Assembly: GCA_037954665.1 (NCBI GenBank)
Contig: JBBMOL010000232.1
Coordinates: 917,722 to 981,721 of the forward strand
DNA from: Laguncularia racemosa
Lineage: Eukaryota; Streptophyta; Magnoliopsida; Myrtales; Combretaceae
Direction of reading: 5' to 3'
Length of the DNA stretch: 64,000 nucleotides
This document shows positions 30,594-42,880 of this stretch, in pieces. The number at the start of each line of letters is the position of its first letter. Position 1 is the first letter of the stretch. The position numbers and the translations under genes are program-made. Below the pieces are notes generated by a model. It saw only the letters and a list, made by a program, of their open reading frames with translations, was not told where the DNA came from and searched no databases.

Positions 30594-32348
30594 CGAAAAC
30601 ACGCCTTTTTCCCCTAAGGATCAAAATAATAAAAAATAAGAAATTTTCCTTTTTTCCCCCTATTTTTTCCTAATTTACAAAATGGGAAAAATTCAAAAAA
30701 AAAAAAAAAAAGGGAAAAACACTTTTTTTGGGAAAACCCAAATTTTCAGAAATGACAAAAAAAAGGTTAATTTTTTAAAAAAAATTTTTAAATTTTTCAA
30801 AAATAAAAAAAAAAATAAAAAAAAATCGCATTGATAAATGCAATTTGCGAAATAAATAAAACGGAAAGTGGGCTACTCAGCTGGTCTAACCATGGCCGGG
30901 TACGCGGGGGACGGTTGAGGTCCCGGGGTTAAAAAAAGGGGGAAGCGAATCCGCTTTTTTCGAATTTTTTTTTACCTGGGGCAGAACAGCATCTGATTGG
31001 GGGACGAAGCACCCCGCCGGGGACTATCGCTTTAAACCCCTTATCCAGATCGCGGGTGGGAAAAAATCCGAACGGGCCGTTTGGTTCGATTTTTTTTTCA
31101 CAACCCAACAGATCTTTAATAGAATTTAAATAAAAAAAATCCAATTGGAATCAAATCTCCAACAAATTGACGGGTTTACAAATCGAAGTTGGTTTGTTTA
31201 AAAAACCGCAAATCCATTTGCTTCGATCGTGGGAAATCCAGCTTTTCCAAAACCGATTTCGAATGCCTTAAATAAGGAGAAGTGGAGAAGTAAACACGGA
31301 CCCAAAATGGGGAAAAAAGGGGAAAAACAAAGTTCGCCCGGAGTTGTTTTAACCCCCCGACCATCGATCAATTTTGGGGGAGCCACCAGGGGTTTTTCTG
31401 AAGTAAACCCCCCCCACATTTTTTCCAAAACCCTCGAGAAAACCCTAAATTCCACCTCAACCGCGCCCCCCCCCCAAAAGGTCGCCGGAAAAAGCCGTCA
31501 ACGAGCACCACAACTGTCGATCGACCGAACCCAACCCCGCCACCGCCCGACCCTTTCACCGATCGGGTCTAGAAAATCGGATTTTTTCCCCATTTTTTTT
31601 TTTTTTAATTTTTTATTTATTTATTATTTGGTTTTTTTTTATTTTGAATTTAAATTTTTTTACTTATTTGTTATGTATATTTCAAAAATAAAAAATGTTA
31701 GAAATTAATTTTTAGGATTTAATGAAAAAAAAAAAAATAAATTATAATAATAATAATAAAAAATTTGAAAAATAAAATAATAATTTAATTTTAAAATGGG
31801 TAGATAAAAATCAGGAAAATTTTTAAAAAAAAAAAAATTATAGAAATTTGAAAAACAATAAAAATTAATTAAAAAATTAATAAAAAATTTTTAAAAAATA
31901 AAAATAAAAAAAAAAATCAATAAAAATTTATAATAGTAAAATGATTGAAAAATAGAAAATAGTTTTATCACTTAGAAAAATCGTTTTTTCAAATAAATCC
32001 AAATTGATGCTTTCCCTTAAAACTATTATTTCAAAAAATCATAATTATTAAGTTTAGGCTTAGATTTTTTTCTTACAAAATCCTAAAATAGTAAAAACAT
32101 AATCAAAAGAATTTCACAATTAAATTCACAAACACACTTAAAGTTTTAAAGCCAAAGCGAATTTATAGCTTGTTTGATCCTGAATAGCAGGTACGTAGGC
32201 ACCCATTTGGTCAACCCTAAAAAGGAAATAAAAATCATTTTCCTAGCATAATCCACTCAAAAACACAAGACAATAAAAAAAATAAAAGACATTTCTAGAT
32301 AAGTTAAAAATTTTTGGAGATTAGTGGTAACCTTAGGGTTTTAGTAGG
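30594..32348 (+). repeat. T2 3' LTR, first part
   Basis: Starts after the purine tract with a damaged TGTAAACACC, and follows the T2 5' LTR through the palindrome region (near 30830), the A-box remnant (near 30870) and GAATAGCAGGTACG (32186) to CCTTAGGGTTTTAGTAGG. It is interrupted there by T3. It continues at 45354. Confidence 0.85.
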
Positions 32349-34392
32349 TGTAAACACCCCATTTTTTTCCCTAAGAATCAATAATGATTAATAATAATCA
32401 ATTTCCAATTTTTCCCAATTTGGGCAAAAATAGAAAAATATTCAAAAAATAAAAATTAATAGGCAAACACATCAATTTTGAGAACAATTTCAGAAATGTC
32501 AATAATAAGGATTAAATAATTTTTACAAATTTTTGAAATTTCAAAAATACAAAAAAATAAAAAAACCGCATTGCATATATGCAAATTTGCGAAATAAATA
32601 AAATCGGGAAAATGGCTAAACTAACTGGCTCGTGTGTGCGCTGGAACGTGTGAGAATGCCCGAGGTCCCCAGTTCGAATCCCCCCGTGTGCGCGCGGAAA
32701 AAATTTTTTTTTTTCGTTTCTCCTAGAGCCGCCACCCTGGCAGCATGCGATTGGCCGAGAGAAGACACGTGCCTTTCACAATGATCGTCTTCTTCCTCGA
32801 GCCTAGCCAGAGAAAAATCCGATAGAAGTCCGACGTGGCCAAAATTACTGAATGTCTTCAAATCTTTTTGGATTTCATCATCTAAAACCGAATTATCCAA
32901 TAAATCACAAGATCACAACAAATCGGCATCAAATAGGTTGGATGAAAACCAAAACTAAAAAACGAAAAAATTCGATTTTATCCAAATCGAGGATTTAAGC
33001 TTATCCAAGGGAGTCTTCCGACTTCTATAAATAGAGGCAAAGGCAGCAAGCTAAAGCACAATTAAAAGTGAGAGAAAGAGAGAAAAAAGAAAGAATCGAA
33101 GTCCTCGAGTGTTCGAAGCCCGACCCCCCGAGCAAGATTGGGGGAACCCAGGGGGCGTTTTGAAACAAACCACGCCACCGTTGGATTCCCACCCTCGATA
33201 ACCTGGGTTCGCCCTCAACCCGAAAAAGGGGCCCCCGGAACACCTCAAGAACACCCCCTGCCCCCCCATCCGATCGACCCGACTCGACCGCCCGCTCGGA
33301 CCCAGTTAATCAATTTTCCGATTTTTTTAATATTTTTTTTTTTTATTTTTTTTTATTTTTTTTATTTTTTCCCAAAAAATTAATTTATTCACTTTTTTTT
33401 TATTTATTTACTTATTTTTTATTGTTTTTTATATTTCATAAATAAAAAATGAGAAATTAGATTTTTTAGGATTTAATGATATAAAAAATAAAAATATAAT
33501 TTAATAAAAAAAAATAAAAATGTAAAAATTACAAAAAAATAAAAAAAATATTAGAAAACTAATAAAAAAAAATTTAGATTTTAAAATAATAGATAAAAGT
33601 TATGAAAAATTTTTTCAATAAAAAAAGAATTCATAAAAAAATAAAAAATTTAAAAAAAAATTATAAAAAAAAAAAAATTCAAAAAAAAAAAATTTTAAAA
33701 AAATATAAAAAAATTAATAAAAAAATCAAAAAAATTTTAAAGAGAAATGATTGAAAAATGAAAAAAATGGTTTTTAAATTTAAAAAAAAATTATTTTCTC
33801 AAATAAATCCAAATTGATTTTTTTTCCCCTTAAAATTATTTTAAAAAATAAAATTATTAAGCTTGGCTTAAATTTTTAGAAAAACCCCAAAATGTAAAAA
33901 CATAAATAAAAAGAGTTTTCACAATTAAAATTCGAAACACACTTAAACTTTTCAGGAAAAGCGAACTAACTTTTTTGTCCTGAATAGCAGTACGTGGGCA
34001 ACCTTTTTGGGGAAACCCTAAAAAAAAATAAAAAAATCTTTTTTCTTAAAATAACCCACTCAAAAACAAAAAAAAGGCAACAAAAAAAAAATAAAAGACA
34101 TTTCTAGATGAGATTTTTTTGGGGAATTAGGTGGAAAACCTTAGGGTTTTTTTCCTCCAAAACAAAAAAAACCCCCCCCCCCCCCCCCAAAAAAAAGAAG
34201 GGGGAAATCACGAACCCTATGGTAAAAAATTAAGACTAATCCCTCTTTTCCCCTTTAAATTTCAATTTTTCCCCAACAAAAAATTTGGGTGGACTCCAAA
34301 ATTAAACAAATTTCCAACTCAAGTCGTGATCTATTTTAAATAATAGGGTCTATTTAGATCGGTTTGGGAATGAAATTCAAAATTAACCAACA
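32349..34392 (+). repeat. T3 5' LTR
   Basis: About 2.04 kb, clean up to about 33100 and then degraded. It carries the palindrome (32567-32591), a B-box, AGTTCGAATCC (32671-32681), CCAAT (near 32750) and a TATA box. It ends ACCAACA before the primer site. Its G-box reads CACCCTGG, so that motif is lost here. Confidence 0.88.
33025..33035 (+). promoter_or_regulatory. TATA box of T3 5' LTR
   Basis: CTATAAATAGA in the same context (GGGAGTCTTCCGACTT before it) as in the 3' LTR. Confidence 0.78.
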
Positions 34393-34394
34393 GA

Positions 34395-34412
34395 TCGACT
34401 CCGCGGGGGACT
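34395..34412 (+). promoter_or_regulatory. T3 primer-binding site
   Basis: TCGACTCCGCGGGGGACT, two bases after the LTR end. Closer to the Tat-type site than T2's copy. Confidence 0.72.
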
Positions 34413-34499
34413 CTTTCCCATAGTACACTAATCCCCTAAAATTTGTTCCTTTTTTTTCTTAAGAAATGTTTTCGATTATTCTTTTGCTAACTTTCGGGA

Positions 34500-35260
34500 A
34501 TTTACTAGATTTATGATTGGGGTTTTGATCCAGCATACATTTGTGTAATAATGCAGCAAAACCCGACCTCTGGGAAACCCTAAGATGGGGACCATTTGTG
34601 GTTTCGAGCAAAGTGAGTTATACGTTGGGACCGATTGGGCTACCCCCCTAATGCTTCGATAGGGCCTAGAATTTCTCCGAGAATGCGGGAGGCCATAGAG
34701 TTTGGGGGACCAGTTCGAACCAACCTATTTGCTTACATAAAGCATGGGTTGACAATTGACGATAATGTAATTTTTGTTGTTTTGTTCATGGAGTTGGGGA
34801 TCTTTTTCCCCTATAATATTTTCATGTTCTGGTTGTAATAGAAATTTCTTATTGAATAAGGGTAGTACCGCGTTACCACCTCCTCCGCAAAGAATAGGGT
34901 GTAAAAACCCCTTTGGGCCCCAAAATTTGGGGCTGGACCACGGGTTTACCTTATAAAATAAGGGGAAAAAGCCTTCATCCAGTAAAAATGGGCCCACCCT
35001 CTCACAAACAAAAAGGGAGGTGAATTTGCGTTTGGTATGCCAGCCCTTTTTGGGAAGTAGAACCACGCTTTCTTCTTGGGCCACGCAGATCACTCCCACT
35101 CAAAACCAAATCCGATTTTGAAGAACAAACCCCCTCACAAGGAAGCATGGTCTCTCGAAAAAAGACTAAGAGAGCTGGGAAATAGTTATCTTGTAATCTT
35201 TTTTTTGTTTTCTTTAGACGAACCCAAAATTTTCAATATTAATAAAAGTAAATTTTCAAA
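34500..35260 (+). pseudogene. T3 ORF1 remnant (DUF7745-like), internally deleted
   Basis: Starts like T2's ORF1 (AGAATGCGGGAGGCCAT near 34680, then GGTTGACAATTGACGATAATG). The ORF 34635-34838 includes AIEFGGPVRTNLFAYIKHGL. The middle and most of the C-terminal part seen in T1 (58-840) are absent. Near 35115 it joins sequence equivalent to T2 17455 (ATTTTGAAGAAC) and ends with AAGAGAGCTGGGAAATAG. About 1.2 kb is missing relative to T2. Function unknown. Protein-level decay is strong. Confidence 0.5.
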
Positions 35261-35429
35261 ATTCATCTCAATCAATTGTGGGCCCTTTTTTATTTTTAGC
35301 ATCCGCGTGACCATGCAAAACTTTTGCATCTTATACAAAAAAAAAAAAACAAAAGCGCGCCAAGTATCAAGTAGCTCCAAAACCCCGAACCCTTTCCCAG
35401 AACCCCGATTCACTTGTTCAAGAGCAAAA

Positions 35430-37470
35430 ATGGCAAACATTGCGACAACCGAAATAACACAATGCTGAACCCTCCCTCAGACTCCAGGACGTTTTCCCTA
35501 AAACAAAGGGGTAAAAAGTTGGTTGCCCAGGTCCACCTTTTAACTGAAAGCATGGGGCCTCCTTCGTTTAAACCCAACCAAACCCCAAGAAGAACATTCA
35601 AGGGCCAAAAAAGGGGAAGAGTGAGGGACACCCCCGAGTATGGGGAAATAAATTCCCCACCCAAACCCCGGCCTTTGAATATGAGTCGAGGAACAACCGG
35701 GGGCCCAACCTCTGATACCTAAAGAAAGGAGGGAAGAGAGACAGAAAGAGATGGAAAGGACTTTTCCCCAAAACTCCATGAAAAAAGAAAAAAATTGGGG
35801 TCCTGATGGTTTCGAGAAGCAAGAATCACCATTTTCCAGTATAGGGGGAAGAGGTATACCCAGAAGTTCAAGCCCCCCGGATTTTTGAAAATAGATGGGA
35901 CGGATGCCCCAAAATGCATACAAGGGAAATGCCCGAAAGATGAAAATTTGGCCCAGTACGACCAACCATGCCCAACTTTCAAGACACCTCACGGGCCCTT
36001 CTTGGGTCTGGTACGCCCATTTGGGAATTCAATCATGTCAAACACCTGGGAAAAGTCCCGGTTTCTATGACCAATACAATTCAATATTGATCCCCCCCCC
36101 CGTGATTGATCTGGGGATCTTGAAAAAGACATACCGAGTCTTTTAAAGAGTATCCAGCGTTGAAGAGCCAGGCCGCCAAAGTAGCAACCCCAAATCTCTA
36201 AAAAGGGGAGTTGACATCCTATTTGTCAACACCTAGCAAGACCTGTTTTTTGACATCGGGCAGCCAACCCATCCCTTTGCAGAGGTATAGCGCAGGGGTG
36301 GGACGAAAGGCCATCCCACCGGAGGCTCCAAAAAATGATCCCCCAGGGTTAAAACCAACATAAAGGCCTTGGGGGTAACAAGCTAAAGAGCCCCGTCAGC
36401 ATAGCCCACCCCTAAAAAAAAGGCCGGAACTGGGGTGACATTTTAGACCCGAGTGCCCCACCCAGCACTCTACGCCCCATCATACCTGGGCCACCAGGGC
36501 CCCAAGGCTTTTACCCCAAATTCCCCCCGTCAGCCAAGTCTTTGCTGGGCTGCGGCGGAAAATTGATCAGCTTCAAATCCCTAACGAACGGAAAAGCCCA
36601 AGAACTTCGACCCAAACCTCAAATTGATTATATGGGGGAAAGGGGGGCCCCTCTTAAAATAGATGCTGGAGGCTCCCCAAAAAACCCAGGTTTTAATTAA
36701 TGATAATTTTTATAGCTGGATTTTGGAACCCCCTAAACCCAATGTTAACACCAACCCGCTCCCCAATATAAGCCCCCCATCAACTGATCACCTGAGGAGG
36801 GGCCCAAAAACCCCTAAGCAAAAGACAGGGCCCAATAAAAAATAGTCCCGTCAAGCTCCAGAGAAAACCCCCAAGACATATAAAAAAGAGATGGTTAGCC
36901 GAAGCCCCCAAAAAGTGGGCCTTTTGGGGGAATCACAGGGGAGACTCGAATATTGGGTGAACTACCTTTTACCCCGCTTATATGGGCCCCTAAAGATGGG
37001 GGCTAAATTTTGAAAAGGGAAGACATCCCGGAAAGGGAAGAGGAGAAGACTAAAACAGATAAAATTCTCATCAGAAGCCTAGGGTTAAAAAAGCTATGAA
37101 GGCATCAAAAAAGATACAGATCCGAAGAAAAGAATGTTTTTAATTCCCGATACCCGGGGAGGGTATAAGGGTTTCACCTTTTTGACTATTGGACCCTCGA
37201 ACAAGAGCGCCTCCTATGGTAGGGGAATCCCCGCTCTGGGGGAAAATATACCTGAAAATAAAACTTCAACCCAAAAGCCCAAATGGAGAAAGGAGAGAAG
37301 AGGAAAAGGGGGCCGCTGCGTTTACAAAGGGTCAAGGCGAGGAATACAAGATAATGGAAAACTAAATAAAATTCCCAAAATTGATTTCCTCCGGGGCCCT
37401 TTTTACACATCGAGCCCCACAAGGAAGCACTTTCAAATCTCAAACAATTCGGGCCCAGAAGGCATCGCTA
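35430..37470 (+). pseudogene. gag: T3 gag, degraded
   Basis: ATG 35430 starts MANIATTEI. The reading fails after a few dozen codons, but the order of T1/T2 gag words is kept: KSKNGKHCDN-type leader, CAGGTCCACCTTTTAACTGAAAGCATGGG (T1 1208-1236), CCCCAAAATGCATACAAGGGAAATG (T1 1592 onward) and the capsid end near 36960. Unlike T1, the capsid core is present (36010-36960). Base runs dominate, so no domain can be assessed residue by residue. Confidence 0.65.
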
Positions 37471-37960
37471 CAGACAAAAAAGTCCCCTTTGGGGAAATTT
37501 TTTTTCACAATGGACCAAAAATCTTTCTCTCGGAAGGCAGGGGAAGAGGGGGACCAACAACAAAACCCTGTTTTATGTGGTGGGGAAAAAATTGTCCCTG
37601 GGGACATCGACAACGGATTGTCCCTCAACTTTTTCCCACTGGGTACCCTTGACTTATTGGGGGTATCCAAGCAATAAACACCTAGCCAACAGTGGTCAAG
37701 CTTTTGATGGGGCAAAAAAAATATATAGGGGAGATAAACCTACCATTGAGATTTGGGTTTACAAGTATTCCACTATCTTTCCCCAACCTTAAAATTCCCC
37801 CGATCTTTCAACCACTCTTGGGGGGCCCTGGATACTCTGTAGGACCATCCCCTCTATCTCCACCAAAAGTTAAAATTTTTTGTGAGTGGGCCAAAAGTCA
37901 CCGTGCTGGGCGACAGGTTATGCCAATAAAAGAAACTGCTTAAACCCTAATTAAGGAGGG
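37471..37960 (+). pseudogene. T3 aspartic protease, degraded
   Basis: AGAAGGCATCGCTACAGACAAA, then the active-site region reading IDNG (near 37608) followed by LSLNFFPLGTLDLLGV. Later words match T2 27900-28060 (TCAAGCTTTTGATGG, GATCTTTCAACC). The 11 bases deleted in T1 are present. Frame interrupted several times. Confidence 0.65.
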
Positions 37961-38560
37961 AAGGGTTTAGAAGACCTTAGTCTCCAAAATTAATGGGTGA
38001 ACGTGGTGACCAAAAGGAGGGCCATCAGTTTAAGGAAGGGCAGCAAGGGACGTTTGGACAAAGGGTACGTTCTTAAGCCAGAGAAGAAGCAAACCAAGAG
38101 GGGGTTCAAAAGGGAGAATGAAGGAAAACCAAGCAACACCCAATGGATTCCACCCCCAACAATCTTCGAAAAACAAATATCATTCAAGAGCCTCGGATAA
38201 GCAAGGTGACGTCAGCAATGGGAGCCCAACCCCCCCGTCCAACAGCACCAGCTTTGAATAATTGGTTTTGTTATCCTATCAATACTTAGTCACTCAAAGA
38301 AGAGAACGATTATTGAACAAGTTTTTTTTGAGACCTTTATTAATTCAATTTCAGCCTGTTTTGCTTATAATAGCTTTTTTTTTACTTTACCCCAACTCCC
38401 CCATCGAACCAGGGGTATTTCGCGCAGGTAAAAAAAAAACGTTGATCGTTTTCCCAAAGTGCTGGGTGTTGTTAAGGGATATCCCTTTAAACGAAAAATA
38501 CAAGAAAATTAGCAAAAAAATGAACAAAGCGGGAATTTCAATTGAGAGCCAGTGGAACAA
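37960..38560 (+). other. T3 protease-RT linker with candidate intron
   Basis: Conserved with T2 and T1. It includes GCCATCAGTTTAAGGAAGGGCAGCAAGGGACGTTTGGAC in pieces, GGTGACGTCAGCAATGGGAGCCC (containing TGACGTCA, the palindromic CRE-type motif, near 38208) and an end TTTCGCGCAGGTA near 38420, a plausible splice acceptor. No credible ORF. Confidence 0.5.
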
Positions 38561-40250
38561 TAAAAACTAGGGGAGCATGGAAAAACCTAAAAACCCAAAA
38601 TCGGGGGCCGTTTTTAAATGCCCCAAATTTTGAGTAATCGAGCTATTTAAAAGAATTTCAGATTGTTGCCGTCTATGGCACATGTCGGACTAACCAATCG
38701 ATATGGTTCATAGGCTTCCCCCCAAAGAAAATTTTAAACCTAAAAAAAAAAACTAAGAAGATTTTTGGGCCTGACATCTTTCTAAGATTAAAGGGAAAAA
38801 GTCAAGAAACTACAGAGTTTGGGTTCATCGAAAATCCCATTACCTAAAAGGATGGCAAAATAGTCCCCCGTTATAAAAAAAATGGAAAGTATACGTAGAG
38901 TAACTTCCGGACTTAAAAACCCAAACTCGCCAAAGGATAACTTTCCCCTCCTCACTTGATGTTTTAGTGGATAACAACCCCCAGGAAACCATCTTTTCTC
39001 ATTCTTTTCGGTTTTTCAAATATAATCAAAAAAAAAGGCTAAAAAAGATAAAACCAAAACGACTTTCATTTTACAACTGGGAAATTTTTGTTACAAAGTC
39101 ATGCCCTTTGGTTTTTAAAAATGCCGGGGGAAGTATCAGAGAGCCATGGTCGCGATACTTTCACGCAGATGCATCAAGAGGTCGAAGTATACGTACACAT
39201 GTAGCCAAACTAAAAGGGGGAAAGCCCTAACTTCCTGGGAAATTTTTTAAGCGTAAGAAAAATTTCCCGCTCCAAATTAATCTAAGAAATGCACTTCGGG
39301 GGCACAAAGGGAAATTTTTTAGGGTTTAAAAATAAAGGCATTAAAATCAATCTTGACAAGGGGAAAGTCTATATTTTATTACCCTTCCCCACGCTCCTTA
39401 AAGAAGTAAAAACTTGTGGGAAGGTTTAAAATTTTATAGCTCGTTTTATCTCACACTCACCGATAAGTGCCGGCCACTATTCCGTCTGTTGAAAAAGAAA
39501 GCCACGAAATGGGAGACGAATGCAAGAAGCATTTAGGGCAATCAAAGACTACCTTTAAAACCTTCGGTCTTAATGTCCCGAAACAGGGGAAACTCTTTTT
39601 ATTATACCTCCCTATACTCCCGAATCCCGGGATACGTGTTGGGGGAAAGATGAAGAGGAAAGAGCGTTCCATAAATTACTTGACAAGAAATTCACAGAAA
39701 AGGGGAACAGAGGGACTTTGATGGGGAAAAACTTTTTGTCTTAAATTTGGGGATGCATGGTTTTTAAAGGGAATACACCCCTTTTCATTAATTTATTTCT
39801 GACAAGACAGATCCCTTTAAATTTGGGAGAGAAACCAGCCTTGATAGGAGAATCTCTAAATGGCAAATGTTTTTTCGAGTTTACTCACATACAAAATCAA
39901 ACTCAAGAAAGGGGAAGCCTTAGCCCACCAATTGGCAGAAACCTTGTCAGACAATCCCAAGAACTATAAGCCCAATTTCCCCCACGAAAATATATTAAAG
40001 TGGAAGGTTACCGTAGAAGACTATGGGATAGAGTAGAACCTAAAATGGAAACTGTTTTTTTTGCGGAGGCCCCCAAAGATTCGGGTTTCGGGATTTGGGG
40101 GTATTTATATCCCCAACGACACACAATTCCCTGCAGCGACAAGACTTTCATTTCTTTTTACCAATAAATCGCGGAATATGAGGTGTGCATTCCGGCCTCA
40201 AAAAGGCCTGCCAAAGGGGAAAACCGCGAAATTTGAGGTATAAAGGGGGT
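38560..40250 (+). pseudogene. pol: T3 RT and RNase H, degraded, catalytic Asp missing
   Basis: CATCGAAAATCCCATTACC and the following words match T2 RT from 29060. The palm segment 38960-39240 retains SFRFFKYNQKK, then NAGG. Where T1 keeps YVDDM (59492-59506), T3 reads TAC GTA CAC ATG (39190-39201), so one Asp is lost and the other is His. RNase H words follow to about 40250. The block is of poor sequence quality, so the active-site change needs checking. Confidence 0.65.
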
Positions 40251-41050
40251 TTTTTGCTCATCATACTACAGACAAAAAGGGGAAAACAAAACTAAAAGAC
40301 CCCAAATTGGGACCGGGCAAACATTTACAGAGCGACGAAGAATTTAAGGCAATCACTTTCACATTATCCCAAGAACCATAATCAGTTTGAGAGCACTGCC
40401 ACACTAGCATCTATATCCAATAAAAGGGGGACCCAAGTCCAAACCCATGAAAAAGACATCGAAAATCGGGCCCGCATACTTTTTAAAAAAAGATTAAAAA
40501 GCACAAACGACAAGGGCCCGGTATCACGACTCAAGACCTTTCTCCCAAAAAATAAAACCTTTAAATGGTAACAAAATGACCAAAGAACACTTTGAAAATT
40601 AGCAAGATTTCTTATTAATGGTCTATACTTTCAAAAGACATCTGTACCCCCTTTGAGTGTGTGACAAAAAAAACTTATGAACGATGAAAAGTACATGAAG
40701 GATAGTGAACCCCATATAACGGCTACATTTGGCTCGAAAAATCATGAGGTTAGGATCTATTGGGTTAACCAGGGGAACGGATTGCATAAAAAATTTTCAA
40801 GCACTGTCATCTATGTCAAAATAACAAACCCATAAATGCGGTTCTCCCAAAATCCCCAAGACCCGTGGGAAATTCACCCCAAATATGAAGGCCCCTATGT
40901 GGTGAAAAAGGTTCTGTCAGGGGTGCTTTTGATCTGACTCAAAGGGATGGCCCGGGAAATTGAAACCCCATTAACACAGATGCTGTAAAGATGTATTTTC
41001 CTTAGGCAAGGGAATTGAAATTTTGCCAATGTTTATGAAAGCTAATGTTC
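40250..41050 (+). pseudogene. pol: T3 integrase remnant lacking the catalytic core
   Basis: Begins with the linker and the zinc-finger region (ACGATGAAAAGTACATGAAGG, then AACAAACCCATAAATGC near 40825). It then jumps directly to the C-terminal domain (CATATTTG..., KYEGPYVVKK near 40880). T1 has about 700 bases between these points (60500-61220). The D,D35E core is therefore deleted. The C-terminal end reaches GCTGTAAAGATGTATTTTC near 40985. Confidence 0.65.
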
Positions 41051-41530
41051 GATACAAATTTCGTTGAATCTAGTTTTATTTTTTAAAGCAAAGTTAATAT
41101 CCCTGAAGGTCAATAATCCCAACCCCAATTTCTCATCACAACAAATATTCCTAAACACATTACCCATCACTTCACCAATGAATGATAAACACTAAGATAA
41201 TAATGGGAAACTAATATATTTTGTGATATAATTCTATCTACTTTTGAGCATTAGAACTTAGTGCATTAGTAGGATAAAAAACTACCGTCAAAAGAGCCCT
41301 GCGTACAAGAAAGGAAGCACATCAAAATTTTCAACCCCGTGTCAAAGCAAGAGTGAGCGAAGCAAAACAGACCAGCACAAAGGTTCGGTTGTTTGGTTGC
41401 TGTCTACGATGAATTGGTTTAAACATTAAAATGATAAATGATTATCATCCACATATCTGAAAAGCATCCAATCATTTAGCTCAGTCAGTAGAAGCATAGT
41501 CAGAAAACATAAGAATGAGTCAGCTCAATA
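41050..41530 (+). other. T3 3' non-coding region before the arrays
   Basis: Good-quality AT-rich sequence without ORF, shared in part with T1 (61400-61770) and T2 (29335-29400). It includes ACTTTTGAGCATTAGAAC and CAAAAGAGCCCTGCG. Nothing else seen. Confidence 0.6.
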
Positions 41531-41539
41531 TAGGGCACT

Positions 41540-42090
41540 TGTCTAAACATCCCCTTTAAGAGGTTAGTTAGCCTATATAGGGGCACTTTCTAGATCTCCT
41601 CTTAAGGTCAGCCTATAAAGGCACCTTTCAAGACATTTCTTCTTGCCATAGGTTAGTCAGCCCACATTGGGGCATTTTCCCCAAACATCCTCTCGCAAGG
41701 TTAGCACATTGGGGCACCTTTCGAGACGTGTATTCCTACCATGGATTAGTTAGCCCATAGAGGGGCACTTTCCCAGGTATCCTCTCTTAGGGGCAGTAAA
41801 ATAAGGGCACCTTTTTGAGACATTCTGTCATAGGTTAGTTAGCCCATAGGGGGCACTTTCCTAGATATTCCTCTTTTAAGGTCAGCCCACAAAGGTACCT
41901 TTTGAAAACATTTCTTTATGCTATAAGTTAGTCAGCCCACAATGGGGGACTCTCCTAAATATCTTGTCTGAGGGTTAGCCCGTAGGGGCACCTTTTGAGA
42001 CATTTTTTCCCCCAAGGTCGTGAGTCCTAAGGAGACACTTCTCGTTATAGGTCAGTCAGCCCAAGAAGGGGCACTTTCCTAGACATCCAT
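41540..42090 (+). repeat. T3 tandem array of about 91-bp units
   Basis: TTAGTTAGCC or TTAGTCAGCC starts recur at 41563, 41653, 41746, 41834 and 41928, steps of 88-94. Each unit has GGGGCACTTTCC in its first half and a related GGGCACCTTTYGAGACAT in its second half, so the unit is itself an old duplication. Confidence 0.85.
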
Positions 42091-42880
42091 CGATTAGTTA
42101 GCTTAAAGGAGCACTTTTCGAATCCCTCGATTAGTTAGCTCAGAGGAGCACTTTTCGAATACATCGATCAGTTAGCTCAAAGGAGCACTTTTCAAATACA
42201 TCGATTAGTTAGCTCAGAGGAGCACTTTTCGATATCCATCGATTAGTTAGCTCAGAGGAGCACTTTTCGAATCCCTCGATTAGTTAGCTCAAAGGAGCAT
42301 TTTTCGATCCATCGATTAGTTAGCTTAGATGAGCACTTTTCGAATCCCTCGATTAGTTAGCTGAAAGGTGCACTTTTCAAACCCTTTTCGATTAGTTAGC
42401 TCAAAGGAGCACTTTTCAAATCCATCGATTAGTTAGCTCAGAGGAGCACTTTGCGAATCCCTCGATTAGTTAGCTCAATGGAGCACTTTTCGAATCCATC
42501 GATTAGTTAGCTCAGAGGAGCACTTTTTGAATCCCTCGATTAGTTAGCTCAGAGGAGCACTTTTCGAACCCATCGATTAGTTAGCTTAGAGGAGCACTTT
42601 TTGAATCCCTCGATTAGTTAGCTCAAAGGAGCACTTTTCGAATCCATCGATTAGTTAGCTTAGAGGAGCACTTTTCGAATCCTCAATTAGTTAGCCTAGA
42701 GGAGCACTTTTCGAATCCATCGATTAGTTAGCTCAAAGGAGCACTTTTAGAATCCATCGATTAGTTAGCTCAAAAGAGCACTTTTCGGATCTATCAATTA
42801 ATCAGCTCATAGGAGCACTTTTTCAAACTTTTGACAACCGATTAGTCAGCTCATAGGAACACTCTTCGAAGGTATTTTTC
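42085..42880 (+). repeat. T3 tandem array of 37-bp units (about 20 copies)
   Basis: TTAGTTAGCTCA followed by GGAGCACTTTTCGAAT recurs about every 36-37 bases. I count 20-21 copies. Within 42240-42660 successive monomers alternate between an ATCCATCGATT start and an ATCCCTCGATT start, giving a 74-base dimer. It sits just before the 3' LTR. Confidence 0.92.

Noticed and set aside
41540..42880. CRISPR-like array
   Set aside because: The 37-bp units are contiguous with no unique spacers, and they lie in the 3' region of a plant retroelement. This is a tandem repeat.
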